Made by a program: the position numbers and the translations under genes. Under the pieces are notes generated by a model. That model was given only the letters and a program-made list of their open reading frames with translations. It made no database searches and had not been told where the DNA came from. Of a stretch of DNA of 58,780 bases, positions 17,301 to 26,502 are shown piece after piece. This DNA comes from Ascidiaceihabitans sp. (GTDB lineage Bacteria > Pseudomonadota > Alphaproteobacteria > Rhodobacterales > Rhodobacteraceae). Where the stretch lies: contig JAOKHV010000010.1 in assembly GCA_028248455.1 (NCBI GenBank), forward strand, positions 1 through 58,780. The letters run 5' to 3'. Position 1 is the stretch's first letter; every line of letters starts with the position of its first letter.

Positions 17301-18880
17301 TACGTCACTCGACCAAGGGTGTGACATTGATCTCACCTCCGCCACACCACGATATCTATTCTATCGAGGATCTGGCCCAGCTGATCTATGATCTGAAACA
17401 GATCAACCCACGCTGTAAAGTGACTGTAAAATTGGTTGCCTCCTCAGGTGTTGGTACGATTGCTGCGGGTGTTGCGAAGGCGAAAGCTGACGTGATCCTG
17501 ATCTCTGGCCACAATGGTGGCACGGGTGCATCCCCTGCGACTTCGATCAAATATGCGGGTCTACCATGGGAAATGGGGCTGACTGAGGCACACCAAGTTC
17601 TTTCCATGAACAACCTTCGCGAACGCGTTACATTGCGTACCGACGGTGGTTTGCGCACTGGTCGTGACGTTGTGATGGCTGCGATGCTGGGTGCCGAAGA
17701 ATACGGTATCGGTACTGCCGCTTTGATCGCTATGGGTTGCATCATGGTGCGTCAGTGCCAGTCCAATACATGCCCGGTTGGTGTGTGTACACAGGACGAA
17801 GCATTGCGTGACAAGTTCACAGGTAACGCTGACAAAGTCGTAAACCTGATCACATTCTACGCACAAGAAGTGCGTGAGTTGTTGGCGTCCCTTGGCGCAC
17901 GCAGCATGGATGACGTGATTGGTCGCGCTGATCTATTGGCGCAGGTTTCGCGTGGCTCCGCCCACCTTGATGACTTGGACCTGAACCCACTGTTGATCAC
18001 TGTCGATGGTGCGGCGAACATCAAGTACGACCGTTCCAAAGATCGCAACCCAGTGCCTGATACATTGGACGCCGAAATTGTGTGCGACGCTGCACGTTTC
18101 TTGGAAGATGGTGAAAAGATGCAGCTTAGCTATGCGGTGCAAAACACGCACCGTTCGGTTGGAACGCGGACTTCTAGCCACATTGTGAAACAGTTCGGTA
18201 TGCGCAATTCGCTGCAGTCCGATCACCTGACAATCAAACTGCAGGGTTCTGCAGGCCAATCTTTGGGTGCCTTTGCAGCACCTGGTTTGAAGCTGGAAGT
18301 ATCTGGTGATGCGAACGATTATGTTGGCAAAGGTCTATCAGGCGGCATGATTGTTGTGCGTCCACCGATGTCCACGCCAATTGTTGCGGCTGACAATACA
18401 ATCATCGGGAACACCGTTTTGTACGGTGCAACGGATGGGTATCTGTTTGCAGCGGGCCGTGCAGGCGAACGTTTCGCGGTACGTAACTCTGGTGCGAAGG
18501 TTGTTGTTGAGGGCTGTGGTTCAAACGGTTGCGAATACACAACTGGCGGCGTTGCAGTTATCATCGGATCTATTGGTGCAAACTTTGGTGCAGGTATGAC
18601 TGGCGGCATGGCCTACTTATACGACCCGGACGGTGAAGCACCTGCATTGATCAACCACGAAACATTGATCACTTGCGCAGTAACAGTGCCACATTGGATC
18701 GCACAGCTGAAAGGTTTGCTTGAGCAGCACGTTGCTGAAACAGGCAGCCGTAAAGCGAAGGATATTCTTCAGCGTTGGGATACTGAGCAAGCCAATTTCT
18801 TGCAGATTTGCCCAAAAGAGATGTTGGTGCATTTAGCTGCTCCACTGACAATTGAAGAAACAGCAATTCCTGCCGAATAA
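14351..18880 (+). CDS. gltB: Glutamate synthase large (alpha) subunit
   Basis: The 1509-aa protein has four parts. An Ntn-type glutaminase domain has its catalytic Cys at about residue 34 (SSCGVGLV) after a short propeptide. A central domain follows. An FMN-binding synthase domain contains SGHNGGTGASPATSIKYAG. A C-terminal beta-helix has repeated GG motifs. The 3Fe-4S site CIMVRQCQSNTCPVGVC lies at about 1130-1146. It makes two glutamates from glutamine and 2-oxoglutarate using electrons from GltD. The length fits the bacterial family (about 1480-1530). Its ATG overlaps the stop of the GFA-like gene. The gltD-first order differs from E. coli gltBD. Confidence 0.97.
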   Translation: MTKYDAEWVRAEEAKRTFMAEKGLYSEEEEHSSCGVGLVVSIDGKPTRSVVENGIAALKAIWHRGAVDADGKTGDGAGIHVQIPVHFFYDQIERTGHKPNKDQMIAVGQVFLPRTNFVAQETCRTIVETEVLRMGYYIYGWRHVPVAVECLGEKANATRPEIEQILISNSKGVDEDTFERELYVIRRRIEKAATAAGIGELYIASLSCRSIIYKGMMLAEQVAEFYPDLMDERFESAFAIYHQRYSTNTFPQWWLAQPFRMLAHNGEINTLKGNVNWMKSHEIRMASDVFGDMAEDIKPIVASGSSDSAALDSVFEVLVRAGRNAPMAKTMLVPESWSKQAIELPQAWRDMYSYCNSVMEPWDGPAALAMTDGRWVCAGLDRNGLRPMRYVVTNDGLVIAGSETGMVPLDEARVKEKGALGPGQLLAVDMKEGKLYHDTEIKDEMAAARPFGEWVGKIKDLDAELSQVEEKPLFTGEELRCRQIAAGYTIEELEQILAPMAEDGKETLASMGDDTPSAVLSNMYRPLSHFFRQNFSQVTNPPIDSLREFRVMSLKTRFGNLKNVLDESSAQTEILTLDSPFVGNAQWDELTAQFNAQLATIDCTFEAGEGTLNSNLARIRSEVEDAVRSGAGHIVLTDEKSSEERVAMPMILATSAVHSHLTRKGLRTFCSLNVRAAECVDPHYFAVLIGCGATVVNAYLAEDSLAERIERGLLDCTLTEAVKRYRDAIDQGLLKIMAKMGISVMSSYRGGLNFEAVGLSRAMCAEFFPGMTSRISGIGVSGIQRKSEEVHAKGWLGGNVLPIGGFYKSRKSGETHAWEATSMHMMQTACNKASFEMWKQYSAKMQSNPPIHLRDLLDFKPLGTAIPLEEVESITSIRKRFVTPGMSLGALSPEAHKTLNVAMNRIGAKSDSGEGGEDPAHFVPEPNGDNPSAKIKQVASGRFGVTAEYLNQCEELEIKVAQGAKPGEGGQLPGMKVTDLIARLRHSTKGVTLISPPPHHDIYSIEDLAQLIYDLKQINPRCKVTVKLVASSGVGTIAAGVAKAKADVILISGHNGGTGASPATSIKYAGLPWEMGLTEAHQVLSMNNLRERVTLRTDGGLRTGRDVVMAAMLGAEEYGIGTAALIAMGCIMVRQCQSNTCPVGVCTQDEALRDKFTGNADKVVNLITFYAQEVRELLASLGARSMDDVIGRADLLAQVSRGSAHLDDLDLNPLLITVDGAANIKYDRSKDRNPVPDTLDAEIVCDAARFLEDGEKMQLSYAVQNTHRSVGTRTSSHIVKQFGMRNSLQSDHLTIKLQGSAGQSLGAFAAPGLKLEVSGDANDYVGKGLSGGMIVVRPPMSTPIVAADNTIIGNTVLYGATDGYLFAAGRAGERFAVRNSGAKVVVEGCGSNGCEYTTGGVAVIIGSIGANFGAGMTGGMAYLYDPDGEAPALINHETLITCAVTVPHWIAQLKGLLEQHVAETGSRKAKDILQRWDTEQANFLQICPKEMLVHLAAPLTIEETAIPAE

Positions 18881-18919
18881 GGCACAGGAACAAGGGGGCA
18901 ATAATACTGGCCCTCTTAT

Positions 18920-18953
18920 GCGCTCAAGGCTTTCCTGATTTAGCCTTGGGCGC
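18920..18953 (+). terminator. Long hairpin after gltB
   Basis: GCGCTCAAGGCT (18920-18931) pairs with AGCCTTGGGCGC (18942-18953) over 12 positions with one G-T wobble and a 10-base loop. It lies 40 bases after gltB and just before mtgA. No U-run follows, so it may act as a transcript-stabilising or factor-dependent end rather than a classical intrinsic terminator. Confidence 0.5.
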
Positions 18954-18965
18954 TATAGCTGCGTC

Positions 18966-19697
18966 ATGGCAAAGGCAGTAAAAACCAAAAAATCAAAAAC
19001 GAACCCCAAGGGTAAAGTGCGGCTTACACTGTTTAGCTGGTTGTTGTGGCAGGGATTTCGCGTGCTTTGCGTGGGCTTTGTTTTGGTCATTGGGCTTATC
19101 CTATTGTTTACGTTCGTGAACCCGCCAACCACGATCTACATGTCCCAAGAATCGCATCGCCTTGGTGGAGTGGATCACGAGTGGGTTTCAATTGAAGAAA
19201 TTTCGCCTGTCATGGCCCGATCAGTTGTGGCTGCAGAGGATGCGAATTTCTGCCAGCATTGGGGGTTCGATCTAAAGGCGATCAAGGTTGCTATCGCGGC
19301 TGGCGGGCATACGGGTGCCTCAACAATCTCACAGCAAACGGTAAAAAACGTATTCCTTTGGCACGGTCGCAATTTTACCCGCAAGGGTATGGAGGCGCTG
19401 ATGACGCCGCTGGTCGAAGCTGTTTGGTCCAAGCGCCGTATAGTTGAAGTTTATCTGAATGTTGCTGAATTTGACGAAGGTGTTTTTGGTGTTGGAGCGG
19501 CCGCGCGCCATTATTTTGGCGTTGGACCTGAAGCATTAAGCGTGACGCAAGCAGCACGTTTGGCGGCGATCTTGCCGTCTCCAAAGACCCGATCGGCATC
19601 GAGGCCGACTAATTCGGTGAGAAAGCGCACCCGTCAAATCATTGATGGAGCGGCCACAATTCGTGTGGATGGTCGATCTGCGTGTTTCGAGAGTTGA
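18966..19697 (+). CDS. mtgA: Monofunctional peptidoglycan glycosyltransferase
   Basis: The 243-aa protein has a Lys-rich cytoplasmic N-terminus, one membrane helix (about residues 25-52) and a glycosyltransferase family 51 domain. Family motifs are visible: SVVAAEDANFCQHWGFD with the catalytic Glu, GASTISQQTVKNVFLW, KRRIVEVYLNVAEFDEGVFG and ARLAAILPSP. It polymerises lipid II into glycan strands at the inner membrane and has no transpeptidase domain. The length matches the MtgA family. It stands alone on the plus strand behind the gltB hairpin. Confidence 0.94.
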   Translation: MAKAVKTKKSKTNPKGKVRLTLFSWLLWQGFRVLCVGFVLVIGLILLFTFVNPPTTIYMSQESHRLGGVDHEWVSIEEISPVMARSVVAAEDANFCQHWGFDLKAIKVAIAAGGHTGASTISQQTVKNVFLWHGRNFTRKGMEALMTPLVEAVWSKRRIVEVYLNVAEFDEGVFGVGAAARHYFGVGPEALSVTQAARLAAILPSPKTRSASRPTNSVRKRTRQIIDGAATIRVDGRSACFES

Positions 19698-19751
19698 AAA
19701 TCTCTAAGTAACAGGTCATTGAAGGTTACCACCTGTACTTACCTTGGATTT

Positions 19752-20420
19752 ATGATGGCCCGTCTCTTTCACGTCCCGCTTTCCCCTTTCTGCCGTAAGG
19801 TTCGTTTGAGCCTTGCCGAGAAGAAGATCGAGGTCGAATTGGTTGAAGAGCGTTATTGGGAGGCTGACCCAGATTTCCTGCGCCGCAATCCAGCAGCTAA
19901 GGTGCCAGTACTGCGCTTAGATGGCATCATGATGTCTGAGAGCGCCCCAATTTGCGAATTTATCGAAGAGACACGGCCGGAGCCTTCATTGTTGCCGAGT
20001 GATCCTGTTGCGCGTCTGGAAGTGCGCCGTTTGGTAAGTTGGTTTGACGATAAGTTTCATCATGAGGTTACATCGAATTTGTTATACGAGCGTGTGAACA
20101 AAAAGATTACTGGACAGGGCTATCCAGACAGTAAGAACGTGAAAGCTGGTGCGAAGGCGATCAAATACCACCTCGATTATATGACATGGTTGTTGGACAA
20201 TCGCCGTTGGTTGGCGGGTGATCATATGACGCTTGCAGACTTTGCAGCCGCTGCGCATTTTTCATCGTTGGATTATATTTCGGATGTGGATTGGAACCGT
20301 TCCGCAGCAGTTAAAGACTGGTATGCTAAGATCAAGTCGCGCCCAGCGTTTCGTTCAATTTTGGCAGATCAGGTTTCGGGCTTTCCACCGCCGCTTCACT
20401 ACAATGACCTTGATTTTTGA
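19752..20420 (+). CDS. Glutathione S-transferase family protein
   Basis: The 222-aa protein has an N-terminal thioredoxin-like domain (LFHVPLSPFCRKVRLSLAEKK, then AKVPVL and MSESAPICEFIEE, which contain the glutathione-binding cis-Pro and Glu-Ser) and an all-helical C-terminal domain with RRWLAGDHMTLADFAAAAH. The start at ATG 19752 or 19755 is preferred, because the upstream TTG at 19719 adds residues with no family character. The substrate cannot be read from sequence. Next on the same strand, after a GC-rich hairpin repeat, is queG. Confidence 0.88.
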   Translation: MMARLFHVPLSPFCRKVRLSLAEKKIEVELVEERYWEADPDFLRRNPAAKVPVLRLDGIMMSESAPICEFIEETRPEPSLLPSDPVARLEVRRLVSWFDDKFHHEVTSNLLYERVNKKITGQGYPDSKNVKAGAKAIKYHLDYMTWLLDNRRWLAGDHMTLADFAAAAHFSSLDYISDVDWNRSAAVKDWYAKIKSRPAFRSILADQVSGFPPPLHYNDLDF

Positions 20421-20427
20421 TGCTGTG

Positions 20428-20475
20428 CTGGGGGCTGTCTGCCCCCAGACCCCCGAGAGTTTATTTGGTATGATG
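20428..20475 (+). repeat. GC-rich hairpin repeat of Rhodobacteraceae type
   Basis: CTGGGGGC (20428-20435) pairs with GCCCCCAG (20441-20448), followed by ACCCCCGAGAGTTTATTTGG and a GATGAAG-like tail. Intergenic sequences of this form, a G/C hairpin, then ACCCCCGGAG, then TATTTGG and GATGAAG, are scattered through roseobacter and Rhodobacter genomes; that is recollection, not a search. It sits between the transferase stop and the queG start, and may act as a terminator or carry the queG translation start region. Confidence 0.55.
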
Positions 20476-20480
20476 AAGCT

Positions 20481-21512
20481 ATGACTCTAAAGGCGCGTTT
20501 GATTGAGCGGGCCTTGGAAGACGGGTTTGTGATGGCACGGGTGTGTCGTCCTGATGCGGTGCCCGAGGTCCCTGAACGTTTGGCGGCTTTTGTTGAAGCT
20601 GGGTATCATGGTCAGATGGGGTGGATGGCAGATCGTATGCACTGGCGAGGCAATCCTGCGGCTTTGTGGCCAGAGGCAAAATCGGTTTTGATGTTGGCAG
20701 AGAGTTATGCGCCAGAACATGATCCACGCGAAGTATTATCGATGGCTGATCGCGGCGCGATATCGGTTTATGCGCAAAACAAAGATTACCATGATTTGGT
20801 GAAGAAGCGCCTGAAACGATTGGCTCGTTGGTTTATTGAGGAAGCTGGTGGTGAGCTGAAAGTGTTTGTGGATACGGCACCTGTTCCAGAGAAGGCTTTG
20901 GGAGCTGCCGCAGGTTTGGGATGGCAAGGTAAGCATACCAATTTGGTAAGTCGTGATTGGGGCAACTGGGCCTTTTTAGGGTCTATTTTTACCACAGTTG
21001 AGTTGGACCCTGATACGCCAGAAGTTGATCGCTGTGGATCGTGTGCATCCTGTTTGGATGCATGTCCGACCAATGCGTTTCCTGCCCCCTATCGGTTGGA
21101 TGCGCGGCGCTGTATTTCTTATCTTACCATTGAGCATAAAGGTCCGATTGAAGAGCCTTTGCGCGGCTTGATGGGCAATCACATTTATGGCTGCGATGAT
21201 TGTTTGGCAGCGTGCCCGTGGAACAAATTTGCTGTGGCTGCGAGTGATATTAGATACGCTGCCAAGGATGATTTGGTCGCCCCCGCATTGGCGGATTTGG
21301 TGGGTTTGGATGATACAGCGTTTCGCGCGAAGTTTTCGGGGTCGCCGATTAAGCGCATAGGCCGTGATCGGTTTATTCGCAATGTCCTGTATGCGATTGG
21401 CAACAGTGGGGATATTATGTTGAAACCGGTAGCTAAGGCACTGGTGAATGATCCTGATCCAACCGTTGCTGACGCTGCCCGTTGGGCTGTGACGCAACTT
21501 GGCAACCCATGA
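20481..21512 (+). CDS. queG: Epoxyqueuosine reductase
   Basis: The 343-aa cobalamin-dependent enzyme reduces epoxyqueuosine to queuosine in tRNA, the last step of queuosine synthesis. Two 4Fe-4S ferredoxin motifs are clear: [16 protein letters not shown] near residue 185 and [10 protein letters not shown] near 237. Upstream are the family segments [25 protein letters not shown] and [14 protein letters not shown]. The C-terminus looks like the HEAT-like tail found in many QueG proteins. The length is normal for the short form. It follows the GC-rich hairpin and precedes the hydantoinase gene by 45 bases. Confidence 0.95.
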   Translation: MTLKARLIERALEDGFVMARVCRPDAVPEVPERLAAFVEAGYHGQMGWMADRMHWRGNPAALWPEAKSVLMLAESYAPEHDPREVLSMADRGAISVYAQNKDYHDLVKKRLKRLARWFIEEAGGELKVFVDTAPVPEKALGAAAGLGWQGKHTNLVSRDWGNWAFLGSIFTTVELDPDTPEVDRCGSCASCLDACPTNAFPAPYRLDARRCISYLTIEHKGPIEEPLRGLMGNHIYGCDDCLAACPWNKFAVAASDIRYAAKDDLVAPALADLVGLDDTAFRAKFSGSPIKRIGRDRFIRNVLYAIGNSGDIMLKPVAKALVNDPDPTVADAARWAVTQLGNP

Positions 21513-21557
21513 CGCAAACTTGCGATATTTAGGTTTTGAATAGTCAGGAGGCAGACG

Positions 21558-23564
21558 ATGGCAATACTGTTGGGCGTCGATACGGGTGGCACATATACCG
21601 ACGCGGTTTTAATCCGTGACGAAGAAGTCGTGATTGCCAGCGCCAAGGCACTGACCACGCGCCATGACCTGGCTATTGGTGTCGGTGGAGCGGTGCGCGC
21701 CGTACTGGAGCAATCTGGGATCGCTGCGTCAGATGTATCGATGGCGTCATTGTCGACCACGCTTGCAACCAACGCATTGGTTGAGGGGCAGGGTGGCCGT
21801 GTCGCGCTGATATATATTGGATTTCGTAAAAAGGATTTGGATGGGCACGGCCTCAGGGACGCGTTGAAAGGCGATCCATGCATTGTTCTGGCGGGTGGCC
21901 ATAATCATGCGGGTGGTGAAGCCAACCCATTGGATGAAGACGCGTTGATTGCGTTTCTTGAAGAGAACAAGAACGAGGTCAGTGGCTTTGCCGTGGCCAG
22001 TCAATTCGCAACCCGCAATCCCGCACATGAATTACGTACGCTGACGATGGTGACGCAAATTACGGGAAAACCGGTATCTGCATCCCATCAGTTGTCCGCC
22101 AAGTTGAACGGCCCGAAACGCGCCTTGACGGCCGTTTTGAATGCGCGTTTGATCGGAATGATTGACCGTTTGATTGGGCGTGCAGAAGACGTGTTGAAGG
22201 ACATTGGCATTACAGCGCCGATGATGGTTGTACGCGGAGATGGTGCGTTGATTTCAAGCGCGCAGGCCCGTGAGCGCCCGATTGAGACGATCCTAAGTGG
22301 TCCTGCCGCATCAATCGTTGGTGCACGTTGGATGACGGGTGCGGATCACGCGTTGGTATCAGACATTGGCGGTACGACAACGGACATTGCCGTGTTGCGT
22401 AACGGTCGCCCTGCGATTGATGTAGGGGGTGCCCGTGTTGGCCCGTACCGTACAATGGTTGAGGCGGTGGCTATGCGTACCCATGGTTTGGGTGGCGACA
22501 GCGAAGTACATTTCATCAGCGAGGGGTTGCAAGGCGGTGTGACCCTTGGGCCCCGTCGTTTGTTGCCAATTTCATTGTTGGCTATGGACGCGCCAGAGAT
22601 CGTGCACAGCGCCTTGGACAATCAATTGCGCAGCACGACACCGGGCGAATATGACGGGCGATTTGTGCGCTGCGTTCAGGGGCAAAGCGTTGAGGGTTTA
22701 AGTGCGCGGGATGCTGATCTGTTGGAACGGGTTGGTGATACGGTACAGTCCCTTGGTGCCATTCTAAAAAACCGTATTGAACAGGGCGCGTTGAAGCGTC
22801 TGGTGGAACGTGGGCTTGTTCAGATTGCTGGCCTAACGCCATCTGATGCGAGCCATATGTTGTTTCGTGTCGATGTGTGGGATCGCGATGCGGCCCAAAA
22901 GGCGTTGTTGCTGTTTGGACGTAGGCGCACTGGGTCAGGCAATATGTTGTCCAATGAGCCTAACGTCGTCGCGCAGCTGATTGTGGATCGGTTGACCTAT
23001 CAGACTGGTCTAGCTCTATTAGAGACTGCTTTTGCTGAAGAAAATCCAAGTTTTGGAATCGCTGAGGATGTCCTTGCGCGCCACGTTTTGACACAGCAGG
23101 GGCTGCAGAAACATCGCGGATTGATGCGGATTGATGTTGGTTTGAACCTGCCTGTTATCGGCCTTGGAGCATCGGCGGCCAGCTATTATCCAGCCGTGGG
23201 TGAGCTGGTGGGTAGCGAAATGATCCTGCCCGAACATGCGGGTGTGGCTAACGCTATTGGTGCAGTTGTGGGCCGCGTTACGATGCGGCGCAGCGGTTCA
23301 GTGACGTCTCCAAGCGAAGGCATATACCGTTTGCATTTGGATACCGGTCTAGAGGATTTTGGTGACGCCGATAGCGCGTTGGCACGTATGGAAACGGTGT
23401 TGGGCGAGCTGGCAATGGTGGATGCAAAAGCGGCTGGTGCCGATGACATCCAGTTGCGAGTTGAGCGCGATATTCGCAAGGCAGTGGCTGAGGCGCGTGA
23501 GGTATTTGTGGAGGCAACCATCACGGTAGAAGCGGCGGGCCGTCCACGGGTTGCGGACGGCTGA
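21558..23564 (+). CDS. Hydantoinase/oxoprolinase family protein (HyuA-like)
   Basis: The 668-aa protein has the two ATPase-like phosphate motifs of the HyuA family: GVDTGGTYTDAVLI at the N-terminus and SDIGGTTTDIAVL at about residue 270. A small N-terminal hydantoinase domain (LATNALVEGQGGRVALI) precedes the large domain. Relatives hydrolyse hydantoins, 5-oxoproline or act in acetone and acetophenone carboxylation. The B-subunit partner (HyuB) is not adjacent here, so the substrate is open. A strong AGGAGG lies eight bases before the ATG. It converges with polA, with the two stops five bases apart. Confidence 0.88.
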   Translation: MAILLGVDTGGTYTDAVLIRDEEVVIASAKALTTRHDLAIGVGGAVRAVLEQSGIAASDVSMASLSTTLATNALVEGQGGRVALIYIGFRKKDLDGHGLRDALKGDPCIVLAGGHNHAGGEANPLDEDALIAFLEENKNEVSGFAVASQFATRNPAHELRTLTMVTQITGKPVSASHQLSAKLNGPKRALTAVLNARLIGMIDRLIGRAEDVLKDIGITAPMMVVRGDGALISSAQARERPIETILSGPAASIVGARWMTGADHALVSDIGGTTTDIAVLRNGRPAIDVGGARVGPYRTMVEAVAMRTHGLGGDSEVHFISEGLQGGVTLGPRRLLPISLLAMDAPEIVHSALDNQLRSTTPGEYDGRFVRCVQGQSVEGLSARDADLLERVGDTVQSLGAILKNRIEQGALKRLVERGLVQIAGLTPSDASHMLFRVDVWDRDAAQKALLLFGRRRTGSGNMLSNEPNVVAQLIVDRLTYQTGLALLETAFAEENPSFGIAEDVLARHVLTQQGLQKHRGLMRIDVGLNLPVIGLGASAASYYPAVGELVGSEMILPEHAGVANAIGAVVGRVTMRRSGSVTSPSEGIYRLHLDTGLEDFGDADSALARMETVLGELAMVDAKAAGADDIQLRVERDIRKAVAEAREVFVEATITVEAAGRPRVADG

Positions 23565-23569
23565 TTGGT

Positions 23570-26374
23570 TTAGTGGGCTTCTGCCCAGTTGGCCCCTTGG
23601 CCCGCTTCGACTGTGAGTTTCACATCTAGCTTCACTACTGGGTCAGCCGCGTTTTCCATGATGTCTTTGGCCACTTTGATCAATTCATCAATGGCGTGGT
23701 CTTCGACTTCAAACAAGAGTTCATCGTGCACCTGCAATAGCATTTTGGCTGGTAGATGTGCGATTGCATCTGGCATCTGAACCATCGCGCGACGGATCAC
23801 ATCGGCGGCTGTTCCTTGGATTGGTGCGTTGATTGCAGCGCGCGCAGCAAAGCCAGCGTGCGGGCCCTTGGCAGTTATGTTGGGCGTGTGGATTTTACGA
23901 CCAAACAGGGTTTGCACATATCCGTGTTCTTTCGCGAATGCCTTGGTGTCATCCATGTAGGTGCGGATGCCAGGGAAGCGTTCAAAATAGCGGGTGATGA
24001 ACCCTTGAGCTTCGGCACGTGGGATACGTAGGTTACGTGCAAGACCAAAGGCGGAAATTCCGTAGATGACGCCAAAGTTGATTCCTTTGGCTTGGCGGCG
24101 AATTTCGGGGGTCATTTCGTCTAGTGGGACATCGAACATTTCTGACGCGGTCATGGCGTGGATGTCATGTCCATCGGTAAAGGCCTGCTTAAGGGCAGGG
24201 ATGTTAGCGATATGGGCAAGGATGCGTAATTCGATCTGGGAATAATCGAGGGCGACAAGTGTTTTGCCCGTTTCAGCGATAAACGCCTCGCGAATGCGGC
24301 GTCCTTCTTCAGATCGAATAGGAATGTTTTGTAGGTTTGGATCGGAGGAGGCCAGACGACCCGTTGATGCGCCTGCGATTAGATATGACGTATGTACGCG
24401 GCCAGTGTCGGCGTTGATGTGATCCTGCAATGCATCGGTGTATGTTGATTTCAGTTTGGACAGTTGGCGCCAATCCAAAATCATCCGCGGCAATTCATGT
24501 TCAGTTGCGAGGTCTTCAAGGACATCTGCGCCGGTTGCATAGGCGCCAGTCTTGCCCTTTTTGCCACCCTCTAGGCCCATTTCATTAAAAAGGATTTCGC
24601 CAAGCTGCTTGGGAGAGCCGACATTGAATTTGCGCCCTACAAGTTCGTAAATACCGTCCTCAAGCTCTGCCATTTTTTGAGCGAAAGCGTTGGACATGCG
24701 GGATAGCGTGTCACGATCAACTTTGATGCCGGAGCGTTCCATCGCTGCAAGCACTGGTACCAACGGGCGTTCAAGGGTTTCATAGACTTGGGTGACTTGG
24801 GTTTGGTGCAATGCCGGTTTGAACAGCTTCCATAAACGCAGGGTTACATCGGCGTCTTCAGCCGCATAAGGCACTGCATCTTCGAGTGGCACAGCGTCAA
24901 AGGTCTTTGCACTTTTACCTGTCCCTAATAAGGGTTTTATCGGCAATGGAGTGTGGTTCAAATATCGCTCAGACAGAGCATCCATACCGTGATTGTGCAA
25001 GCCGCCGTGCATCGCGTAGGACATCAACATGGTATCATCAATTGGGGTCACTGTGATGCCAAGCTGGGCAAATATCTTCATGTCGTACTTCATGTTTTGA
25101 CCGATTTTGATGATCGATGGATCGATCAACATTGGGGTCAACATGCGCAATGCGTCTTCAAACGGCATTTGGCCTGGAGCCAACGCATCGTCAGAGAACA
25201 AATCGTCGCCACCAGAAACTTTATGGGCCAGCGGAATGTAACATGCTTGGCCTGCCTCAACGCAAAGAGAGATGCCAACAAGGTCGACAATCATCTCATC
25301 CAGACCCGTGGTTTCGGTGTCCACAGCAACATGGCCACGCGCGTAAATTCGATCGATCCATGTTTGTAGTTGCGTAGCATTTTCGACTTGTTCGTATTTC
25401 GCGTGATCGAAAGTAACAGTCTCTAATACGGGGGCATCAGAGACTGTTGGGGCAGCGTCCTTGATTTCAGGTGCCTGGGTTCCAAACTGTGCAGCAGCGC
25501 GTTTCGTAAGGGTGCGGAACTCCATCTCGGCTAAGAACGGCAACAAGACCTCAGGGTTTGGGTCGCGGACCTCAAGGTCCTCAATTGTGAATTCCAGGTC
25601 CATTGCGTCATCGAGTTTTACCAGATTTCGAGAGAGGCGAATTTGATCAACGTTGTCGATCAAGGTCTGGCGGCGCTTGGGCTGTTTGATTTCGCCAGCG
25701 CGTTCGAGCAATGCGTCCAGATCGCCGTATTCGTTGATCAACAGGGCGGCGGTTTTAATGCCGATACCGGGTGCACCGGGCACGTTGTCCACGCTGTCGC
25801 CAGCAAGAGCCTGCACATCGACCACGCGTTCGGGATAGACGCCAAATTTCTCGTGCACACCATCGCGATCAATGCGCTTGTTCTTCATCGCGTCAAACAT
25901 TTCGACGCCGTCACCAACCAATTGCATCATGTCTTTGTCAGAGCTGATGATGGTGCAACAGCCGCCAGCTTCACGGGCCTGAACGGAAAGGGTGGCGATG
26001 ATGTCATCTGCCTCGAAGCCTTCGATCTCTTTGCAGGCGATGTTGAACGCCTCGGTCGCCGTGCGGGTCAGGGGCATCTGCGGGCGCAGGTCTTCTGGCA
26101 TCGCCTCGCGGTTGGCTTTGTATTGGTCGTACATATCGTTACGGAAGGTATGGCTGCCCTTGTCGAAAATAACGGCGACGTGTGTTGGGGCATCTGTACC
26201 AGTGTTGCCCTCAATATAGCGGTGCAACATGTTGCAAAAACCTGCAACGGCACCGATTGGCATCCCATCGGATTTGCGAGTTAAAGGGGGGAGGGCGTGA
26301 TAGGCGCGAAAAATGAAAGCTGAACCGTCAATCAAATGAAGATGGCAGCCCTTGCCGAATTTTGTGTCGCTCAT
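23570..26374 (-). CDS. polA: DNA polymerase I
   Basis: The 934-aa protein has all three domains: 5'-3' exonuclease (LHLIDGSAFIFRAYHALPP, later DADDII-type acidic residues as GFEADDIIA), 3'-5' exonuclease with an intact DTE motif (AVDTETTGLD), and family A polymerase with YSQIELRILAH (motif A), RRQAKGINFGVIYG (motif B) and QVHDELLFE (motif C). It fills gaps in repair and processes Okazaki fragments. The start at ATG 26374 (MSDTKFG) is preferred over a GTG at 26386; neither has a strong ribosome-binding site. The length and intact proofreading domain are normal for alphaproteobacteria. Confidence 0.97.
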   Translation of the reverse strand: MSDTKFGKGCHLHLIDGSAFIFRAYHALPPLTRKSDGMPIGAVAGFCNMLHRYIEGNTGTDAPTHVAVIFDKGSHTFRNDMYDQYKANREAMPEDLRPQMPLTRTATEAFNIACKEIEGFEADDIIATLSVQAREAGGCCTIISSDKDMMQLVGDGVEMFDAMKNKRIDRDGVHEKFGVYPERVVDVQALAGDSVDNVPGAPGIGIKTAALLINEYGDLDALLERAGEIKQPKRRQTLIDNVDQIRLSRNLVKLDDAMDLEFTIEDLEVRDPNPEVLLPFLAEMEFRTLTKRAAAQFGTQAPEIKDAAPTVSDAPVLETVTFDHAKYEQVENATQLQTWIDRIYARGHVAVDTETTGLDEMIVDLVGISLCVEAGQACYIPLAHKVSGGDDLFSDDALAPGQMPFEDALRMLTPMLIDPSIIKIGQNMKYDMKIFAQLGITVTPIDDTMLMSYAMHGGLHNHGMDALSERYLNHTPLPIKPLLGTGKSAKTFDAVPLEDAVPYAAEDADVTLRLWKLFKPALHQTQVTQVYETLERPLVPVLAAMERSGIKVDRDTLSRMSNAFAQKMAELEDGIYELVGRKFNVGSPKQLGEILFNEMGLEGGKKGKTGAYATGADVLEDLATEHELPRMILDWRQLSKLKSTYTDALQDHINADTGRVHTSYLIAGASTGRLASSDPNLQNIPIRSEEGRRIREAFIAETGKTLVALDYSQIELRILAHIANIPALKQAFTDGHDIHAMTASEMFDVPLDEMTPEIRRQAKGINFGVIYGISAFGLARNLRIPRAEAQGFITRYFERFPGIRTYMDDTKAFAKEHGYVQTLFGRKIHTPNITAKGPHAGFAARAAINAPIQGTAADVIRRAMVQMPDAIAHLPAKMLLQVHDELLFEVEDHAIDELIKVAKDIMENAADPVVKLDVKLTVEAGQGANWAEAH

Positions 26375-26502
26375 GGATCGTCCCACCCGATTGAATTATT
26401 TGTACATATATCTCGTATTCAGCTCTTCACCGCAATCATCGCTTTACGCTAATCTAAATTCTCCCTTGGATTGATTTTAGGTTGTCTAGCTGAGGTTTTT
26501 CC

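Noticed and set aside
25643-26284. 213-aa plus-strand frame opposite polA
   Set aside because: It lies fully inside the 5' exonuclease domain of polA, whose motifs are intact, so this is an antisense shadow.
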